From: an uncultured Pelagibacteraceae bacterium
GTDB lineage: Bacteria > Pseudomonadota > Alphaproteobacteria > Pelagibacterales > Pelagibacteraceae
Length of the DNA: 46,430 nt
Assembly (NCBI GenBank): GCA_902521805.1
Contig: CABYTL010000007.1
Span: 1 to 46,430 of the forward strand
Direction: 5' to 3'
Every line of letters starts with the position of its first letter. Within the stretch, counting starts at the first letter, position 1. This document shows positions 33,413-43,895 of this stretch, one piece after another. The translations under genes and the position numbers were made by a program. The notes beneath the pieces are model-generated. The model searched no databases and was not told the origin of the DNA. It saw nothing but the letters and a program-made list of their open reading frames with translations.

Positions 33413-34806
33413 TGCATCAAATCCGGTAACTCTTTAATCCAATTCGAAATTGAGCCAGCACCCATAGCTACGACTATTTTTTTTCCATACATATTTTGTT
33501 CTAAATATTTTGCTAATTGATTTTTATTTTCAATCATAAATAATTTTACGTTTGAATTTTTAATAATTTGTTTTGCAAAATCCAGGTAACTAAATCCTAA
33601 TTTAATTTTTTCCCCTGCTGAATAAATCGGGCATAAAATAACTGTATCAGCGTCATTAAAAGCATACGTAAATTCTTTTTTTAAATCTTTTAATCTTGAA
33701 ATTCTATGAGGTTGAAAAATACATACTTTTTCATGCCTATTAAATACTTGATTAATACCTTGTAATACAACTTTAATTTCTGTGGGGTGATGTGCGTAAT
33801 CATCATAAAAATCAATATCATTATAAGTAAATATTTTATTAAATCTTCTTTGAACTCCTTTAAAATTTTTTAATCCTTTTTTTATTTTTTGTATGGGAAT
33901 TCCAACTGTCATCGCAACTCCAATAGCTCCTACACTGTTTCTTATATTATGAATTCCTATCAAAGGTATAATTATATCTTTAATATTTAAATTAGGTTTA
34001 TTAGGTAACTTAACAATAAGATCAAACTTAGAGAACAATTTATTCTGGCTAATATTTTTTATGACAAAATTTGCACTATCTTTTTGTCCATAAGTATAAA
34101 AATTTTTACTTTTTATAAATTTTATAATTTCATTATTTAATTTATCATCAATACAAACAAACGACTTACCAAATGATGGAACTTTATTAATAAAATTAAT
34201 AAAATGCTTTTTTAAATCGTTTATGGATTTATAAAAATCCATGTGTTCCCTGTCTACATTTGTTATAATAGAATACGTGGGAGAAATATGTATAAAACTT
34301 CCATCAGACTCATCAGCCTCTAGAATTGACCAATCACTATTACCTAGTTTTGCAGTATTTTTAATAGAGTTTATAACTCCACCATTTATGATTGTAGGAT
34401 CAATTTTAGTTTCTTGAAAAATAGAAGCTATTAAAGAGGTTGTGGTTGTTTTTCCATGGGAACCTACTACAACAATATTTTTCATCAAAGATACTATGCT
34501 AGCTAGCATTTCTCCTCTTCTAATTATTGGAATTTTTTTTCTTTTTGCTTCAATCAACTCAGTATTGTTTTTTTTTATTGCTGAAGAAATAACAACAATT
34601 GTGGCATCTTTTAAATTATTTTTTGATTGACCAAAAAAAATTTTTATTTTCTCTTTTTTAAGTCTATCAATGTTCTTATTATTAACAATATCACTTCCTT
34701 GTACTTTAAATCCTTGTCCTTTCATTATCAAAGAAAGACCACTCATACCTATGCCTCCTATTCCGATAAAATGGATAATCTCTTTTTTTGCCAGTTTAAT
34801 TTTCAT
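33409..34806 (-). CDS. murC: MurC, UDP-N-acetylmuramate--L-alanine ligase
   Basis: 465 residues. HFIGIGGIGMSGLSLIM dinucleotide-like start, P-loop GSHGKTTTTSLIASIF, DEADESDGSF-type stretch (ILEADESDGSFIHI), and YDDYAHHPTEIKVVL are diagnostic. It adds L-alanine to UDP-MurNAc, the first amino acid of the stem peptide. It overlaps murG by 11 bases and murB by 4. Confidence 0.96.
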   Translation of the reverse strand: MKIKLAKKEIIHFIGIGGIGMSGLSLIMKGQGFKVQGSDIVNNKNIDRLKKEKIKIFFGQSKNNLKDATIVVISSAIKKNNTELIEAKRKKIPIIRRGEMLASIVSLMKNIVVVGSHGKTTTTSLIASIFQETKIDPTIINGGVINSIKNTAKLGNSDWSILEADESDGSFIHISPTYSIITNVDREHMDFYKSINDLKKHFINFINKVPSFGKSFVCIDDKLNNEIIKFIKSKNFYTYGQKDSANFVIKNISQNKLFSKFDLIVKLPNKPNLNIKDIIIPLIGIHNIRNSVGAIGVAMTVGIPIQKIKKGLKNFKGVQRRFNKIFTYNDIDFYDDYAHHPTEIKVVLQGINQVFNRHEKVCIFQPHRISRLKDLKKEFTYAFNDADTVILCPIYSAGEKIKLGFSYLDFAKQIIKNSNVKLFMIENKNQLAKYLEQNMYGKKIVVAMGAGSISNWIKELPDLMQ

Positions 34807-35860
34807 TAAATATTTTTTGTAACTTATGATTTATATCATTCCATGAGTTTTTATAATTTAATTTCTCAAGATTTGATTTTTTAATAGTTAATTGAGACTT
34901 ATCTTTTAATATTTTCAATAAAATATTTAATAATTTTTCTTTCGTAAGATCTTTTTGATCTAAAACCCAACAACATCCCATTTCTTCATAAAATTCAGCA
35001 TTTTTCTTTTGATGATCGTCCATTGAGCTAGGCAAAGGAATAGCAATAAAAGGTTTGTTCAAAAAAGAAATTTCTGCCAATGAAGTTGCTCCAGCTCTTG
35101 AAATACAAAAATCAGACATTTTAATCAAATCTATAAAATTTTTTTCAAAACTAAAAATTTTACTATCAATATTATTTGCCTTGTAAAATCTTCTTAGTTT
35201 TTCAATATTATCTTCACGAGTTTGTTGAATAACTTTTATTGGAAAATTACTTGAAATCTCTATCATTACTTCTTTAATCAACTCATCAAAAAATATTGCT
35301 CCTTGACTACCGCCAAATATCAGAAAACAAAATTTGTTTTCTTGTTTTTCAATTTTTTTAAATTCATATAGAGCTTTAAAGATCAAAGGTTTTATTAACT
35401 CTATTTTATTAAGATGTTCTTTAGGAAATAAAGACAATTTATTTGAATAACAAACGATCTTTTTTGAAAAATTTAAAAAAAATCTATTTCCTCTTCCTAA
35501 AACTAAATTAGGTTCAAATAAAAAAATATTTATGCTTAAACTTTTTGCTGCTAAAATTACAGGTAATGACATATATCCACCTATAGAGATTACCTTTTCA
35601 ATATTATTTTTTTTCAAATAAATCCTAGCTTGCAATATCAAATAGATTAATTTCAAAAGTTTAAATGGAAAAGAAAGACTTATATTAAATTTTGGGGTAT
35701 CTAGGACAATTATATTTTTTGTTTTAGATGAGAAGTATTTTAATCCCCTATCGTCACTTGAAAAATGTATTTCAAAATTGCCTCTCAAATGCTCCTCAAT
35801 TATTTTTGCAGGTATAACATGTCCTCCAGTTCCGCCTGTAGTGATTAATATTTTTTTCAC
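34796..35860 (-). CDS. murG: MurG, lipid II-forming N-acetylglucosaminyltransferase
   Basis: 354 residues of the GT28 family. The glycine-rich loop TTGGTGGHVIPA at the N-terminus, FGGSQGAIFFDELI in the middle and the donor site ISRAGATSLAEISFLNKPFIAIPLPSSMDDHQKKNAEF are clear. On the inner membrane face it adds GlcNAc to lipid I to give lipid II. It lies 7 bases after ftsW and overlaps murC by 11 bases. Confidence 0.96.
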   Translation of the reverse strand: MKKILITTGGTGGHVIPAKIIEEHLRGNFEIHFSSDDRGLKYFSSKTKNIIVLDTPKFNISLSFPFKLLKLIYLILQARIYLKKNNIEKVISIGGYMSLPVILAAKSLSINIFLFEPNLVLGRGNRFFLNFSKKIVCYSNKLSLFPKEHLNKIELIKPLIFKALYEFKKIEKQENKFCFLIFGGSQGAIFFDELIKEVMIEISSNFPIKVIQQTREDNIEKLRRFYKANNIDSKIFSFEKNFIDLIKMSDFCISRAGATSLAEISFLNKPFIAIPLPSSMDDHQKKNAEFYEEMGCCWVLDQKDLTKEKLLNILLKILKDKSQLTIKKSNLEKLNYKNSWNDINHKLQKIFNEN

Positions 35861-35867
35861 TATAAAT

Positions 35868-36989
35868 TTAAACTTTTCTTTTTGTCAAATTTAAGATTAT
35901 ACCAGATAATATAGACACGCTAATTATTGATGAACCTCCATAACTTAAGAAGGGTAAAGTCATACCTGTTGTTGGAAATAGTCTGATATTTACACCAATA
36001 TGAATCATTGCTTGTATTAATATCAAACTGGCAGATCCTACTAAAATTAATTTTATAGAGTTATCTGGCTCTTTATTTACTTTTTTAAAGATAGAAAAAA
36101 TAAATATCAAAAATAAAAACAATATTAACATTATCACTAATACCCCAAATTCCTCTGAAATAACCGAAATAATGTAATCTGTGTGTGCCTCTGGTACTCT
36201 ATTCTTTAATGTACCCTCCCCAATTCCTTTTCCAAAAAAACCCCCACTTGTAATCGAGTCTAGTGCTTTATCTGATTGAAAATTATGAGATCCTTTTTCA
36301 GTATCAAAGAATGATAATAGTCTATTTTTAATATATTCGAATTTTGGAACATAAAAGGCAATATATAACAATAAACTTACTCCAACAGCTGATAGTGCAA
36401 TTAGGAGAAATAAGTTAATTCCTGAAATAAATATTAATATCATCCAACTTAATCCAATTAATAATGTTTGTCCAAGATCTGGTTGTAGAACTAACAATAA
36501 AGCAATTGAAGATGTTAATACAAAAGAAATAATAAATTTGATTGTGAAATTTGATAATTTATTATTAGAAATTATTAAAGCTAAGATTACAATAAAAAAA
36601 GGTTTCACTAATTCTACTGGTTGTAATCTTGGTAAAAAAAACAGATTCAACCATCTAGTAGATCCTTTTACTTCTATTCCTATAAAAGGAACTAAGATTA
36701 ACAAAATTAACGAGATTAGAAAAATATATATTGAAATCCTATATAATGTTTTTTGATCTATATAAGAAAATATAAAAATAATGAATAATCCTAAAAGAAC
36801 GAAGAATAAATGTTTAAAAAAGAAAAAATAGCTATTTGTATCTAATTTATCAGATGCAATCAAAGATGTTGAAACAAGTGAAAAAAATAAACCTACTAAA
36901 AATAATGTTATTATTAAAGTTAAAATAAATTTATCTAAATTTTTCCACCATTGATAATAAGAAAAATAATTAAAAATTTCAAATTTCAT
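35868..36989 (-). CDS. ftsW: FtsW, septal peptidoglycan glycosyltransferase (SEDS)
   Basis: 373 residues from the ATG at 36987-36989 (MKFEIFNYFSYYQWWKN); a longer frame to 37055 would reach further into murD and is less likely. About ten transmembrane helices. The SEDS pattern includes KGSTRWLNLFFLPRLQPVELVKPF, the QPDLGQTLLIG motif and the C-terminal RLFPTTGMTLPFLSYGGSSI. FtsW joins lipid II units at the septum together with FtsI. The start overlaps the murD end by 11 bases. Confidence 0.93.
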   Translation of the reverse strand: MKFEIFNYFSYYQWWKNLDKFILTLIITLFLVGLFFSLVSTSLIASDKLDTNSYFFFFKHLFFVLLGLFIIFIFSYIDQKTLYRISIYIFLISLILLILVPFIGIEVKGSTRWLNLFFLPRLQPVELVKPFFIVILALIISNNKLSNFTIKFIISFVLTSSIALLLVLQPDLGQTLLIGLSWMILIFISGINLFLLIALSAVGVSLLLYIAFYVPKFEYIKNRLLSFFDTEKGSHNFQSDKALDSITSGGFFGKGIGEGTLKNRVPEAHTDYIISVISEEFGVLVIMLILFLFLIFIFSIFKKVNKEPDNSIKLILVGSASLILIQAMIHIGVNIRLFPTTGMTLPFLSYGGSSIISVSILSGIILNLTKRKV

Positions 36990-38280
36990 GAATAAATTTT
37001 CTAATAATCTTATTGAAATAATCTCCTCTATGTTCAAAATTTTTAAAATTATCAAAAGATGCAGCAGCTGGACTAAACAAAATTGTTTTATGATTAAATT
37101 TATCTTTTTTTATGTCTTTAAATAATTCTTTTAATGCTCTTTTTAAATTTAAGAATTTTTTTAAATTTATTTTATTTTTAAGATCATTATAAAATTTTTT
37201 TTGATTTGCTCCAAAAATATAACCATTGATATTTCTATAATGGTCTTTCGTCATTTTAAATTTATCACCTTTTTTTGGAATACCTCCTATTAACCAATAG
37301 ATTTTGTTTTTATCTCTAAGTATTTCAACCGATGAAGAATAGCTAGTCGATTTTGAATCATTTATTATTGAGATATTTTTATTTCTAAATATTACTTGTT
37401 GACGATAATTTAAGCCTTTAAATCCTTTAATAGTTTTTACCAAATTTTTATTTTTTAAATTTAATTTTTTGGCTATTTCAATAACAAATGATAAATTTTC
37501 TTTATTTGAGGCTGAAAGAAAATATTTGTTCTGAAATCTATTTGCAAATTTATTTGAAATTTTTGTGTTAACTTTTATAATTTTACTTTTATATTCATTT
37601 TTTTTAATCTTTTTATTTATATTCTCATCATATTTATTTACAAATGCGAATGAATTCTTATTTTGATTTTTGATTAGTTTAAATTTTGCTGAAATATATT
37701 TTCTAAGTGTATCATGTCTTTCTAAATGGTCTGGTGAAATATTAAGTATTACCGCGTATTTAGACCAAAATAACTTACTATATTCTAGTTGATATGAAGA
37801 AGCTTCTACTACGAATATCGTTTTTTTTTTTATATTTTTAATTGATAAAATTGGATATCCAATATTTCCGGCTAATCTAACATCGTATTTTTGATTTTTT
37901 AAGATTTGATAAAGTAATTCACAAGTTGTTGATTTACCATTAGTTCCGGTAATGGTAATACATGTATTTTTATAAAAAGAATTAAATATATCAAGATCAG
38001 TATAAATTTTTTCTAAATTTTTTTTTAAAAATTTACTTAATCTACAATTATCTATGTCAATTCCAGGACTTATTATTATCAAATCAAATTGATTTCTATT
38101 AATTTGGTTGTGTGAGATTATATTTTTTTTTAAGTTAATATTTAAATTTAGATTTTTGTTATCATCAAATAAATATATTTTATTTCTTTTTTTTAAAAAT
38201 TTAAAAGAGGAAATCCCGCTTTTACCAAGTCCATAGATAAGAATCCTTTTATTAATAAATAAATTTGAATTATCATTCAT
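36979..38280 (-). CDS. murD: MurD, UDP-N-acetylmuramoylalanine--D-glutamate ligase
   Basis: 433 residues from the ATG at 38278-38280, which overlaps the mraY stop as TAATG; the open frame reaches 38367 but that would run into mraY. INKRILIYGLGKSGISSFKFL, P-loop TGTNGKSTTCELLY, NISPDHLERHDTLRKYISAK and DSKSTSYSSSVE match MurD. It adds D-glutamate to UDP-MurNAc-L-Ala. Confidence 0.94.
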   Translation of the reverse strand: MNDNSNLFINKRILIYGLGKSGISSFKFLKKRNKIYLFDDNKNLNLNINLKKNIISHNQINRNQFDLIIISPGIDIDNCRLSKFLKKNLEKIYTDLDIFNSFYKNTCITITGTNGKSTTCELLYQILKNQKYDVRLAGNIGYPILSIKNIKKKTIFVVEASSYQLEYSKLFWSKYAVILNISPDHLERHDTLRKYISAKFKLIKNQNKNSFAFVNKYDENINKKIKKNEYKSKIIKVNTKISNKFANRFQNKYFLSASNKENLSFVIEIAKKLNLKNKNLVKTIKGFKGLNYRQQVIFRNKNISIINDSKSTSYSSSVEILRDKNKIYWLIGGIPKKGDKFKMTKDHYRNINGYIFGANQKKFYNDLKNKINLKKFLNLKRALKELFKDIKKDKFNHKTILFSPAAASFDNFKNFEHRGDYFNKIIRKFIHEI

Positions 38281-39365
38281 TATCTTAATTTTAAAGTAGC
38301 AAGACCAATCAATGCTAAAATTATAGAAATAATCCAAAATCGTATTACTACTGTTGACTCTGGCCAACCTTTTTTTTCAAAATGATGATGAATTGGAGCC
38401 ATTTTAAAAACTCTCTTACCTGTGAGTTTGTATGAGATAACTTGGACGATTACAGAAAAAGCTTCCAAAACAAACAGGCCTCCAGTAATTGCTAAAACAA
38501 TTTCATGTTTAGTGATTATTCCAATTGCACCAAGAGATCCTCCCAATGATAAAGACCCCGTATCACCCATAAATATTTTTGCAGGTGGAGCGTTAAACCA
38601 TAAAAAACCTAAACAAGATCCTATAATTGCACCACAAAAAATTGATATTTCTCCAGTTCCCTCAATATAAGTTATTTGTAAATATTCTGAAAATATTACA
38701 TTTCCTGCTACGTAACTAATGAATGCAAAGCAAGCTGCAACTAGGATTACTGGTACTGTTGCTAATCCATCTAAACCATCTGTTAAGTTTACTGCATTTG
38801 AAGCACCAACAATTACAAAGACTGAAAAGGGAATAAAAAACCAACCTAAATTAATGAATAAATCCTTAAAAAAAGGAAAATATAGATTGGTAAGTTCTCG
38901 ATATTCTAAAAAGTAAGTTAAATAACTAATTCCAATAACAGATAATATTATTTGTGAAAATAGTTTAAATTTAAATGATACCCCTGAAGAATTATTATTT
39001 TTGATTTTTTTATAATCATCTATTGCACCAAGTAATCCGAAAGAAATTAAGATATAAAGTGAAAATAAAATATAAATATTGCTGAGATCTGACCACATTA
39101 GAACAGATAAAATAATACCAATTAGTATAACTAAACCTCCCATTGTTGGGGTTCCAATTTTTTTAATAATATGATCTCCAGGACCATCGTCTCTAATTGG
39201 GTCTATAATTTTTTTTTTTGCTACTATTTCGATAAATGGACCTCCTATTATCAATACTATAATTAGTGAAGTAAAAACTGCTAAACCAGTTCTAAAAGTA
39301 AGATATCTAAAAACATTTAAAAAACTGAAAATATCAACAAATTCTAATAAGAAATTATAAAGCAT
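38280..39365 (-). CDS. mraY: MraY, phospho-MurNAc-pentapeptide translocase
   Basis: 361 residues with ten transmembrane helices. GTPTMGGLVILI, the aspartate pair in GAIDDYKKIKN, NAVNLTDGLDGLAT, GDTGSLSLGG and the histidine-rich MAPIHHHFEKKGWPES loop are all present. It links UDP-MurNAc-pentapeptide to undecaprenyl phosphate to give lipid I. It overlaps the murE-murF gene by 11 bases. Confidence 0.97.
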   Translation of the reverse strand: MLYNFLLEFVDIFSFLNVFRYLTFRTGLAVFTSLIIVLIIGGPFIEIVAKKKIIDPIRDDGPGDHIIKKIGTPTMGGLVILIGIILSVLMWSDLSNIYILFSLYILISFGLLGAIDDYKKIKNNNSSGVSFKFKLFSQIILSVIGISYLTYFLEYRELTNLYFPFFKDLFINLGWFFIPFSVFVIVGASNAVNLTDGLDGLATVPVILVAACFAFISYVAGNVIFSEYLQITYIEGTGEISIFCGAIIGSCLGFLWFNAPPAKIFMGDTGSLSLGGSLGAIGIITKHEIVLAITGGLFVLEAFSVIVQVISYKLTGKRVFKMAPIHHHFEKKGWPESTVVIRFWIISIILALIGLATLKLR

Positions 39366-42210
39366 TTAAATTTTTTGATTTTAACATTTGTGATTGTCTA
39401 AATAGACCTGTCGAATTGGAACCTTTAACCATTAAATAATCCTTATTACTTAATTTTTTATTAATCAAATCATAAATTTGTGAAATATTAGTTAAAACTA
39501 ATCCTTTTCTATTTTCTGTTAAACCTCTGTAAGTTTCCTTAATATATTTTCCATAAATGTGAACCTTATCGATTTTTAGTTTATTAACTATTTTTGTAAT
39601 AGCACGGTGATGTTTACGAGTGTTTTCTCCTAATTCTAGCATATCCCCAAGTAATATATGTTTGGTATTATTTTTTAATTTTATATTAGCAAAATTTATT
39701 AGAGCAGTTTTAAGCGATAATGGATTTGAATTATAACTTTCATCAACAAAATTTATAATTTTGCCATCAAAATTAATTTTCGAAAAGTCGCCTCGTCCAG
39801 AAGGGAACTTAAAGTCTAAAAAAATGTTTTTCGAAATGTTTTTTAAATTAAAAAATAAACTTAAAGTAGTCAATACAGCTAACAAGTTCTGAATATGATT
39901 TGTAGAATTGCTATTAGAATAATAATAGTTAACTATCGAACCAACTTTAAAGTATATTTTAAACTTATTATTTGTTTTTATTATTTTGACTAGATTTGCA
40001 TAACTTTTTTTATTTTTTAAACTAAAAGAGTAAATTTTTAAATTTTTTTTAAGAGCTTTTAATCGTAAAAATTTAAAAAATTTATCATCCTCATTAAGTA
40101 TAATGTCACCTCCAAATTTTATATTTTCAATTATCTCTGACTTTGCTTCTGCTATACCTTTTATATTCTTAAAATTTTTTGAATGAGCATAACTAATATT
40201 AGTAATAATTCCTACATTAGGCTTGAGAATCTGTGATAAAAATTTTATTTCACCCTTCCTGTCCATTCCTATTTCAAATACTCCAAATTTTTTTTTTTGT
40301 TTAAGATTAAATAAACTTAAAGGAACACCATATTTATTATTAAATGATTTGGGTGAAAAGTATGTTTGAGCAATTTTTTTAAAACTATTACCTAATAATT
40401 CTTTTAAGGTTGTTTTGCCACAACTTCCAGTGATACCGATCACATTTGTATCTATAATCTTTCTATAATCACGAGCACATTCAGTTAAAAAATTGAGAGT
40501 GTTTTTAACTTTGATTTGTTTATTAAAGGGGATTTTTTTATTTATTCTATTTGTAATCACTAGTGAGGAGTCTTTTTTAATTGCATCACTTAAAAATTTA
40601 TTGCCATTATGTTTCTTTCCTTTAATTGCAAAAAAAATGTCATTTTTTTTTATATCTTTTGAATTAATTGACGCTTTATTAAATCTAAAATTTTTGGGAA
40701 GTAATTTTGTTTTGTCCTGAATTATATTTAACCTTTTATCATGAAATAGACTCTTATTTTTATTATTGATTGATTTTATTATCTCAACTCGATCTGAAAA
40801 ATAAAAATTTTTTCCATTGTAATTTTGAGTACTTTCATGGCCCTTTCCAGCAATTATACCTATGTCTCCGGAACAAAGATCATTAATACAATTATTAATA
40901 GCAATTTTTCTATTTGGTATCTCTTTAATAAATTTTTTATTTATTCCTTTTTTAATTTCATTTCTAATTTTTTTTGGATTTTCTTTTCTTGGGTTGTCAT
41001 CAGTTAAATAAATTATGTCTGCATATTTAGATGCTATTTTACCCATTTTTGATCTTTTTGCTTTATCTCTATCTCCTCCACATCCAAAAACTAATCTAAT
41101 CTTCGCAGATGGAAACTGTTCCTTGATATTTGTTAAAACAGTTTTTAATGCATCAGGTGTATGAGCATAATCTAATATAACTTTACTATTATTTTTTAAA
41201 TTTCCAATTTTTTCTAATCTACCCTCTGGTGATCTAATCTTATTTATTGATTTAATTATTGAATTTAAATTAAGACCACTTCTAGTCGCAGCCAATATAG
41301 CCATTAGTAAATTTTTAATTTGTATTTTTCCAATCAAATTTAAATTGATTAAAATTTCTTTATTTTTGTTCTTATTTCTAATCTTTAAAATTTGATAATC
41401 ATTTTTATATTCATGTGAAATTAATTCTAAATCTGTATTTAAATCTGATATGGTAAGAAGTCTTAATTTTTTTTTATCAGCGATAGACTTAATTTTCTTA
41501 AATTGAGGGAGAGTTGAATCAGTAATTATTGTCCCATTTTTTTTAATTAATTTCTTAAATAAATAAAGTTTTGCATTCAAATAATTGTTAGTATTTTTAT
41601 GATAATCCAAATGATCATGTGAAAAATTTGTAAATATTGCAATATCAAATAATAATCCATCTAGTCTATTTTGTTTAAGGCCATGACTAGATGCTTCTAA
41701 AATTATACTATTAATTTTATTTTTAGTTAGATTATTAATTATTTCTCTTAGTTTAATTGGATCTAAAGTTGTATTTTCTGCAGAATTTTTTCTATTCATT
41801 GATTGAATACCAATCGTCCCTATAGAGGCACTCTTTATTTTATTTAAATTCAAAATTTGATAGTAAAAATCTGCTACTGATGACTTTCCATTAGTTCCAG
41901 TTACAGCAATAAGATTTTTCGGTTTTTTGTTAATTAATTTATAAGATATTTCAGCTAATAATTTTCTTGGATTTTTGTTTTTTATAAAAATGATGTTTTT
42001 ACTATCTAATTTAGTTTTTTTTTTTGAAATTATTACTTTAGCACCATTTTTAATAGCCTCAAAAATATATCTATTTCCATCGAATTTATAACCATCAATT
42101 GCAAAAAAAATATTATTTTTTTTTACCTTTTTGCTATTAAAAGTTAAACCTGAAAAATATATTTTTTTATATTTTTTGTCTAATTTTTTAATATAATTAC
42201 CAAGATGCAT
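39355..42210 (-). CDS. murE-murF: MurE-MurF fusion (meso-DAP ligase and D-Ala-D-Ala ligase)
   Basis: 951 residues, two Mur ligases in one frame. MurE (about 1-480): P-loop TGTNGKSS (104-111), KSASIGTIG, the carbamylated-lysine region, and D405-N-P-R408, the motif for meso-diaminopimelate, plus GKGHE (455-459). MurF (about 490-951): second N-domain INSKDIKKNDIFFAIKGKKHNG, P-loop TGSCGKTT (594-601), FEIGMDRKGEI and ESYNSNPLS. It should add meso-DAP and then D-Ala-D-Ala in succession. The join near residues 480-490 (about 40740-40770) has only a short polar linker. Such MurE-MurF fusions are known in a few bacteria such as Bordetella. It lies 2 bases after ftsI and overlaps mraY by 11 bases. Confidence 0.94.
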   Translation of the reverse strand: MHLGNYIKKLDKKYKKIYFSGLTFNSKKVKKNNIFFAIDGYKFDGNRYIFEAIKNGAKVIISKKKTKLDSKNIIFIKNKNPRKLLAEISYKLINKKPKNLIAVTGTNGKSSVADFYYQILNLNKIKSASIGTIGIQSMNRKNSAENTTLDPIKLREIINNLTKNKINSIILEASSHGLKQNRLDGLLFDIAIFTNFSHDHLDYHKNTNNYLNAKLYLFKKLIKKNGTIITDSTLPQFKKIKSIADKKKLRLLTISDLNTDLELISHEYKNDYQILKIRNKNKNKEILINLNLIGKIQIKNLLMAILAATRSGLNLNSIIKSINKIRSPEGRLEKIGNLKNNSKVILDYAHTPDALKTVLTNIKEQFPSAKIRLVFGCGGDRDKAKRSKMGKIASKYADIIYLTDDNPRKENPKKIRNEIKKGINKKFIKEIPNRKIAINNCINDLCSGDIGIIAGKGHESTQNYNGKNFYFSDRVEIIKSINNKNKSLFHDKRLNIIQDKTKLLPKNFRFNKASINSKDIKKNDIFFAIKGKKHNGNKFLSDAIKKDSSLVITNRINKKIPFNKQIKVKNTLNFLTECARDYRKIIDTNVIGITGSCGKTTLKELLGNSFKKIAQTYFSPKSFNNKYGVPLSLFNLKQKKKFGVFEIGMDRKGEIKFLSQILKPNVGIITNISYAHSKNFKNIKGIAEAKSEIIENIKFGGDIILNEDDKFFKFLRLKALKKNLKIYSFSLKNKKSYANLVKIIKTNNKFKIYFKVGSIVNYYYSNSNSTNHIQNLLAVLTTLSLFFNLKNISKNIFLDFKFPSGRGDFSKINFDGKIINFVDESYNSNPLSLKTALINFANIKLKNNTKHILLGDMLELGENTRKHHRAITKIVNKLKIDKVHIYGKYIKETYRGLTENRKGLVLTNISQIYDLINKKLSNKDYLMVKGSNSTGLFRQSQMLKSKNLNAL

Positions 42211-42212
42211 TT

Positions 42213-43895
42213 TTAGTAAATTTCATTATATTTTGTGGCTAAAATAGGCCCAATTTTTTCTATAATTTGTCCGACTACTTCTACAGTAGTCCATCCTGCG
42301 GTATTAAAAGGTGTTCCTTTATATCTAATTCCTGAGCCATCTCTATAGCTGTATACATATTCACTATTTGTTTTAGGCTCATCCAGCATAACAACAAGTG
42401 CATATTTTGGATCAGAAATGGGAAAAACTGAGGCAAAAGTATTTATTTTAACATTTGAATAACCTCCTTGTGCACTTTTTTGAGCTGTGCCAGTTTTTCC
42501 ACCGACTTCATATCCATCTACGTTTGCTAAAGATGCTGTACCTTCTTTAGTAGTAACAATTTTCCTCAATATAGGATTTATCTTTTCTGAAACATTATTT
42601 TTTAATATCTTTTTGTTTTTATCCCTCGAATTTTTCTTAATTAAAGTGGGACTAATCTTATAACCTCCGTTTACTATTATTGAATATGCATTTGCTAGCT
42701 GAAGAATTGTGGTTGTAATTCCATGACCATATGAGGCTGTAGCCAATTTACATTTTCCCCAATTAAACTTTAGCGGTATACCTATCTCATCTATATCAAA
42801 TTCAATTGGATTTATTAAATTTAATTCGTTTAAAAATTTCTTAAATTTTTCTATGCCTAGAGCCTGACCAATTCTCACTGAACCTATATTTCCAGATCTT
42901 ATCAATATTTGTGCAGCTGTTAGATCAGAAGGAATTTCCTTGTCATATTCTCTAATAGAACTTTTTCCACATCTAATATTTTTTTCTAAATTTTTAAATT
43001 CAGTGTCTGGCTCAATAATACCCTCATGAAAACCTGCGGCTAATGTAAAAGTTTTAAAAACAGATCCTAATTCATAAACACCTTTTGTTGATCTATTTAT
43101 GTACTTAGTATCTGTAATTTTTATTCTTTGATTAGGGTCAAAATCAGGTAAAGATATTATTGAAATAATTTCCCCTGAGTTGACATCCATTAAAATTGAA
43201 GCACTGCCTAATGTTCTAAAAATTTTATTAAACTTAATCAATTCTTCTCGTATTAAAAATTGAATATCCTTATCTACTGTAAGTTTGATCGTATTTGTAT
43301 TCGTTGTTAATTCATTATTTAAAGATTTCTCAAGTCCCGAAATACCATTATTATCTTCATCTATTTGCCCAATAATATGACTAAATAAGTTTTTTTGGGG
43401 ATAAATTCTTGTTAGCTTTTCCTCAGGTTTTATAGATTTATCACCGAGCATCATAATTTTCTCATAATTTTCATCTGATATTTTTTTTTCGAACCAAAAA
43501 AATTTTTTTCTGTCAAATTTGGATTTAATGGCCTTGTAATCTTTATTTGGAAAAATATATTTTAAATTTAATATTAATTTTTTTTCATCAATTATCTCAA
43601 CAGGATTAATACCAATATCTATAGAGCTTACTGTTTTTGCTAAAAAATCTCCATTTCTATCAACAATATTTTGACGTTGAAGTTTGCTGAAAGTTTTATT
43701 CTGATTATCATTTAAAGAATCTAGTTTTCTTAAACTAAGATGGGTAAGATGAATTGAATAGATTATAGATATGACCAACAAAACAAAAAATATAAAAGCT
43801 ACACGATTGAATTTTATATTTATATCTGTTTTACTTTTGTTATAATCGAACCTCTCATTATTATCATATAAAACAAATCTATCTTTGCTATTCAT
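42213..43895 (-). CDS. ftsI: FtsI (PBP3), septal peptidoglycan transpeptidase
   Basis: 560 residues. A cytoplasmic N-terminus and one transmembrane helix (about 30-50) precede the dimerisation domain (NIVDRNGDFLAKTV) and the transpeptidase domain with S-V-F-K (YELGSVFKTFTLA), S-G-N (IRSGNIGSVRIG) and K-T-G (VGGKTGTAQKSA). It crosslinks septal peptidoglycan as partner of FtsW and is the target of beta-lactams. It overlaps ftsL by 8 bases. Confidence 0.96.
   Translation of the reverse strand: MNSKDRFVLYDNNERFDYNKSKTDINIKFNRVAFIFFVLLVISIIYSIHLTHLSLRKLDSLNDNQNKTFSKLQRQNIVDRNGDFLAKTVSSIDIGINPVEIIDEKKLILNLKYIFPNKDYKAIKSKFDRKKFFWFEKKISDENYEKIMMLGDKSIKPEEKLTRIYPQKNLFSHIIGQIDEDNNGISGLEKSLNNELTTNTNTIKLTVDKDIQFLIREELIKFNKIFRTLGSASILMDVNSGEIISIISLPDFDPNQRIKITDTKYINRSTKGVYELGSVFKTFTLAAGFHEGIIEPDTEFKNLEKNIRCGKSSIREYDKEIPSDLTAAQILIRSGNIGSVRIGQALGIEKFKKFLNELNLINPIEFDIDEIGIPLKFNWGKCKLATASYGHGITTTILQLANAYSIIVNGGYKISPTLIKKNSRDKNKKILKNNVSEKINPILRKIVTTKEGTASLANVDGYEVGGKTGTAQKSAQGGYSNVKINTFASVFPISDPKYALVVMLDEPKTNSEYVYSYRDGSGIRYKGTPFNTAGWTTVEVVGQIIEKIGPILATKYNEIY

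Noticed and set aside
36990..37055. Longer ftsW start inside murD
   Set aside because: The extension has no FtsW-like features, and an ATG at 36989 with an 11-base overlap is more usual for this cluster.
38281..38367. Longer murD start inside mraY
   Set aside because: The extra 29 residues would be encoded in mraY's well-conserved C-terminus; the ATG at 38280 gives a classical MurD N-terminus with a TAATG junction.
40740..40770. MurE-MurF join as a frameshift artefact
   Set aside because: Both halves are complete and joined in the same frame with a plausible linker, so no indel is needed to explain it.
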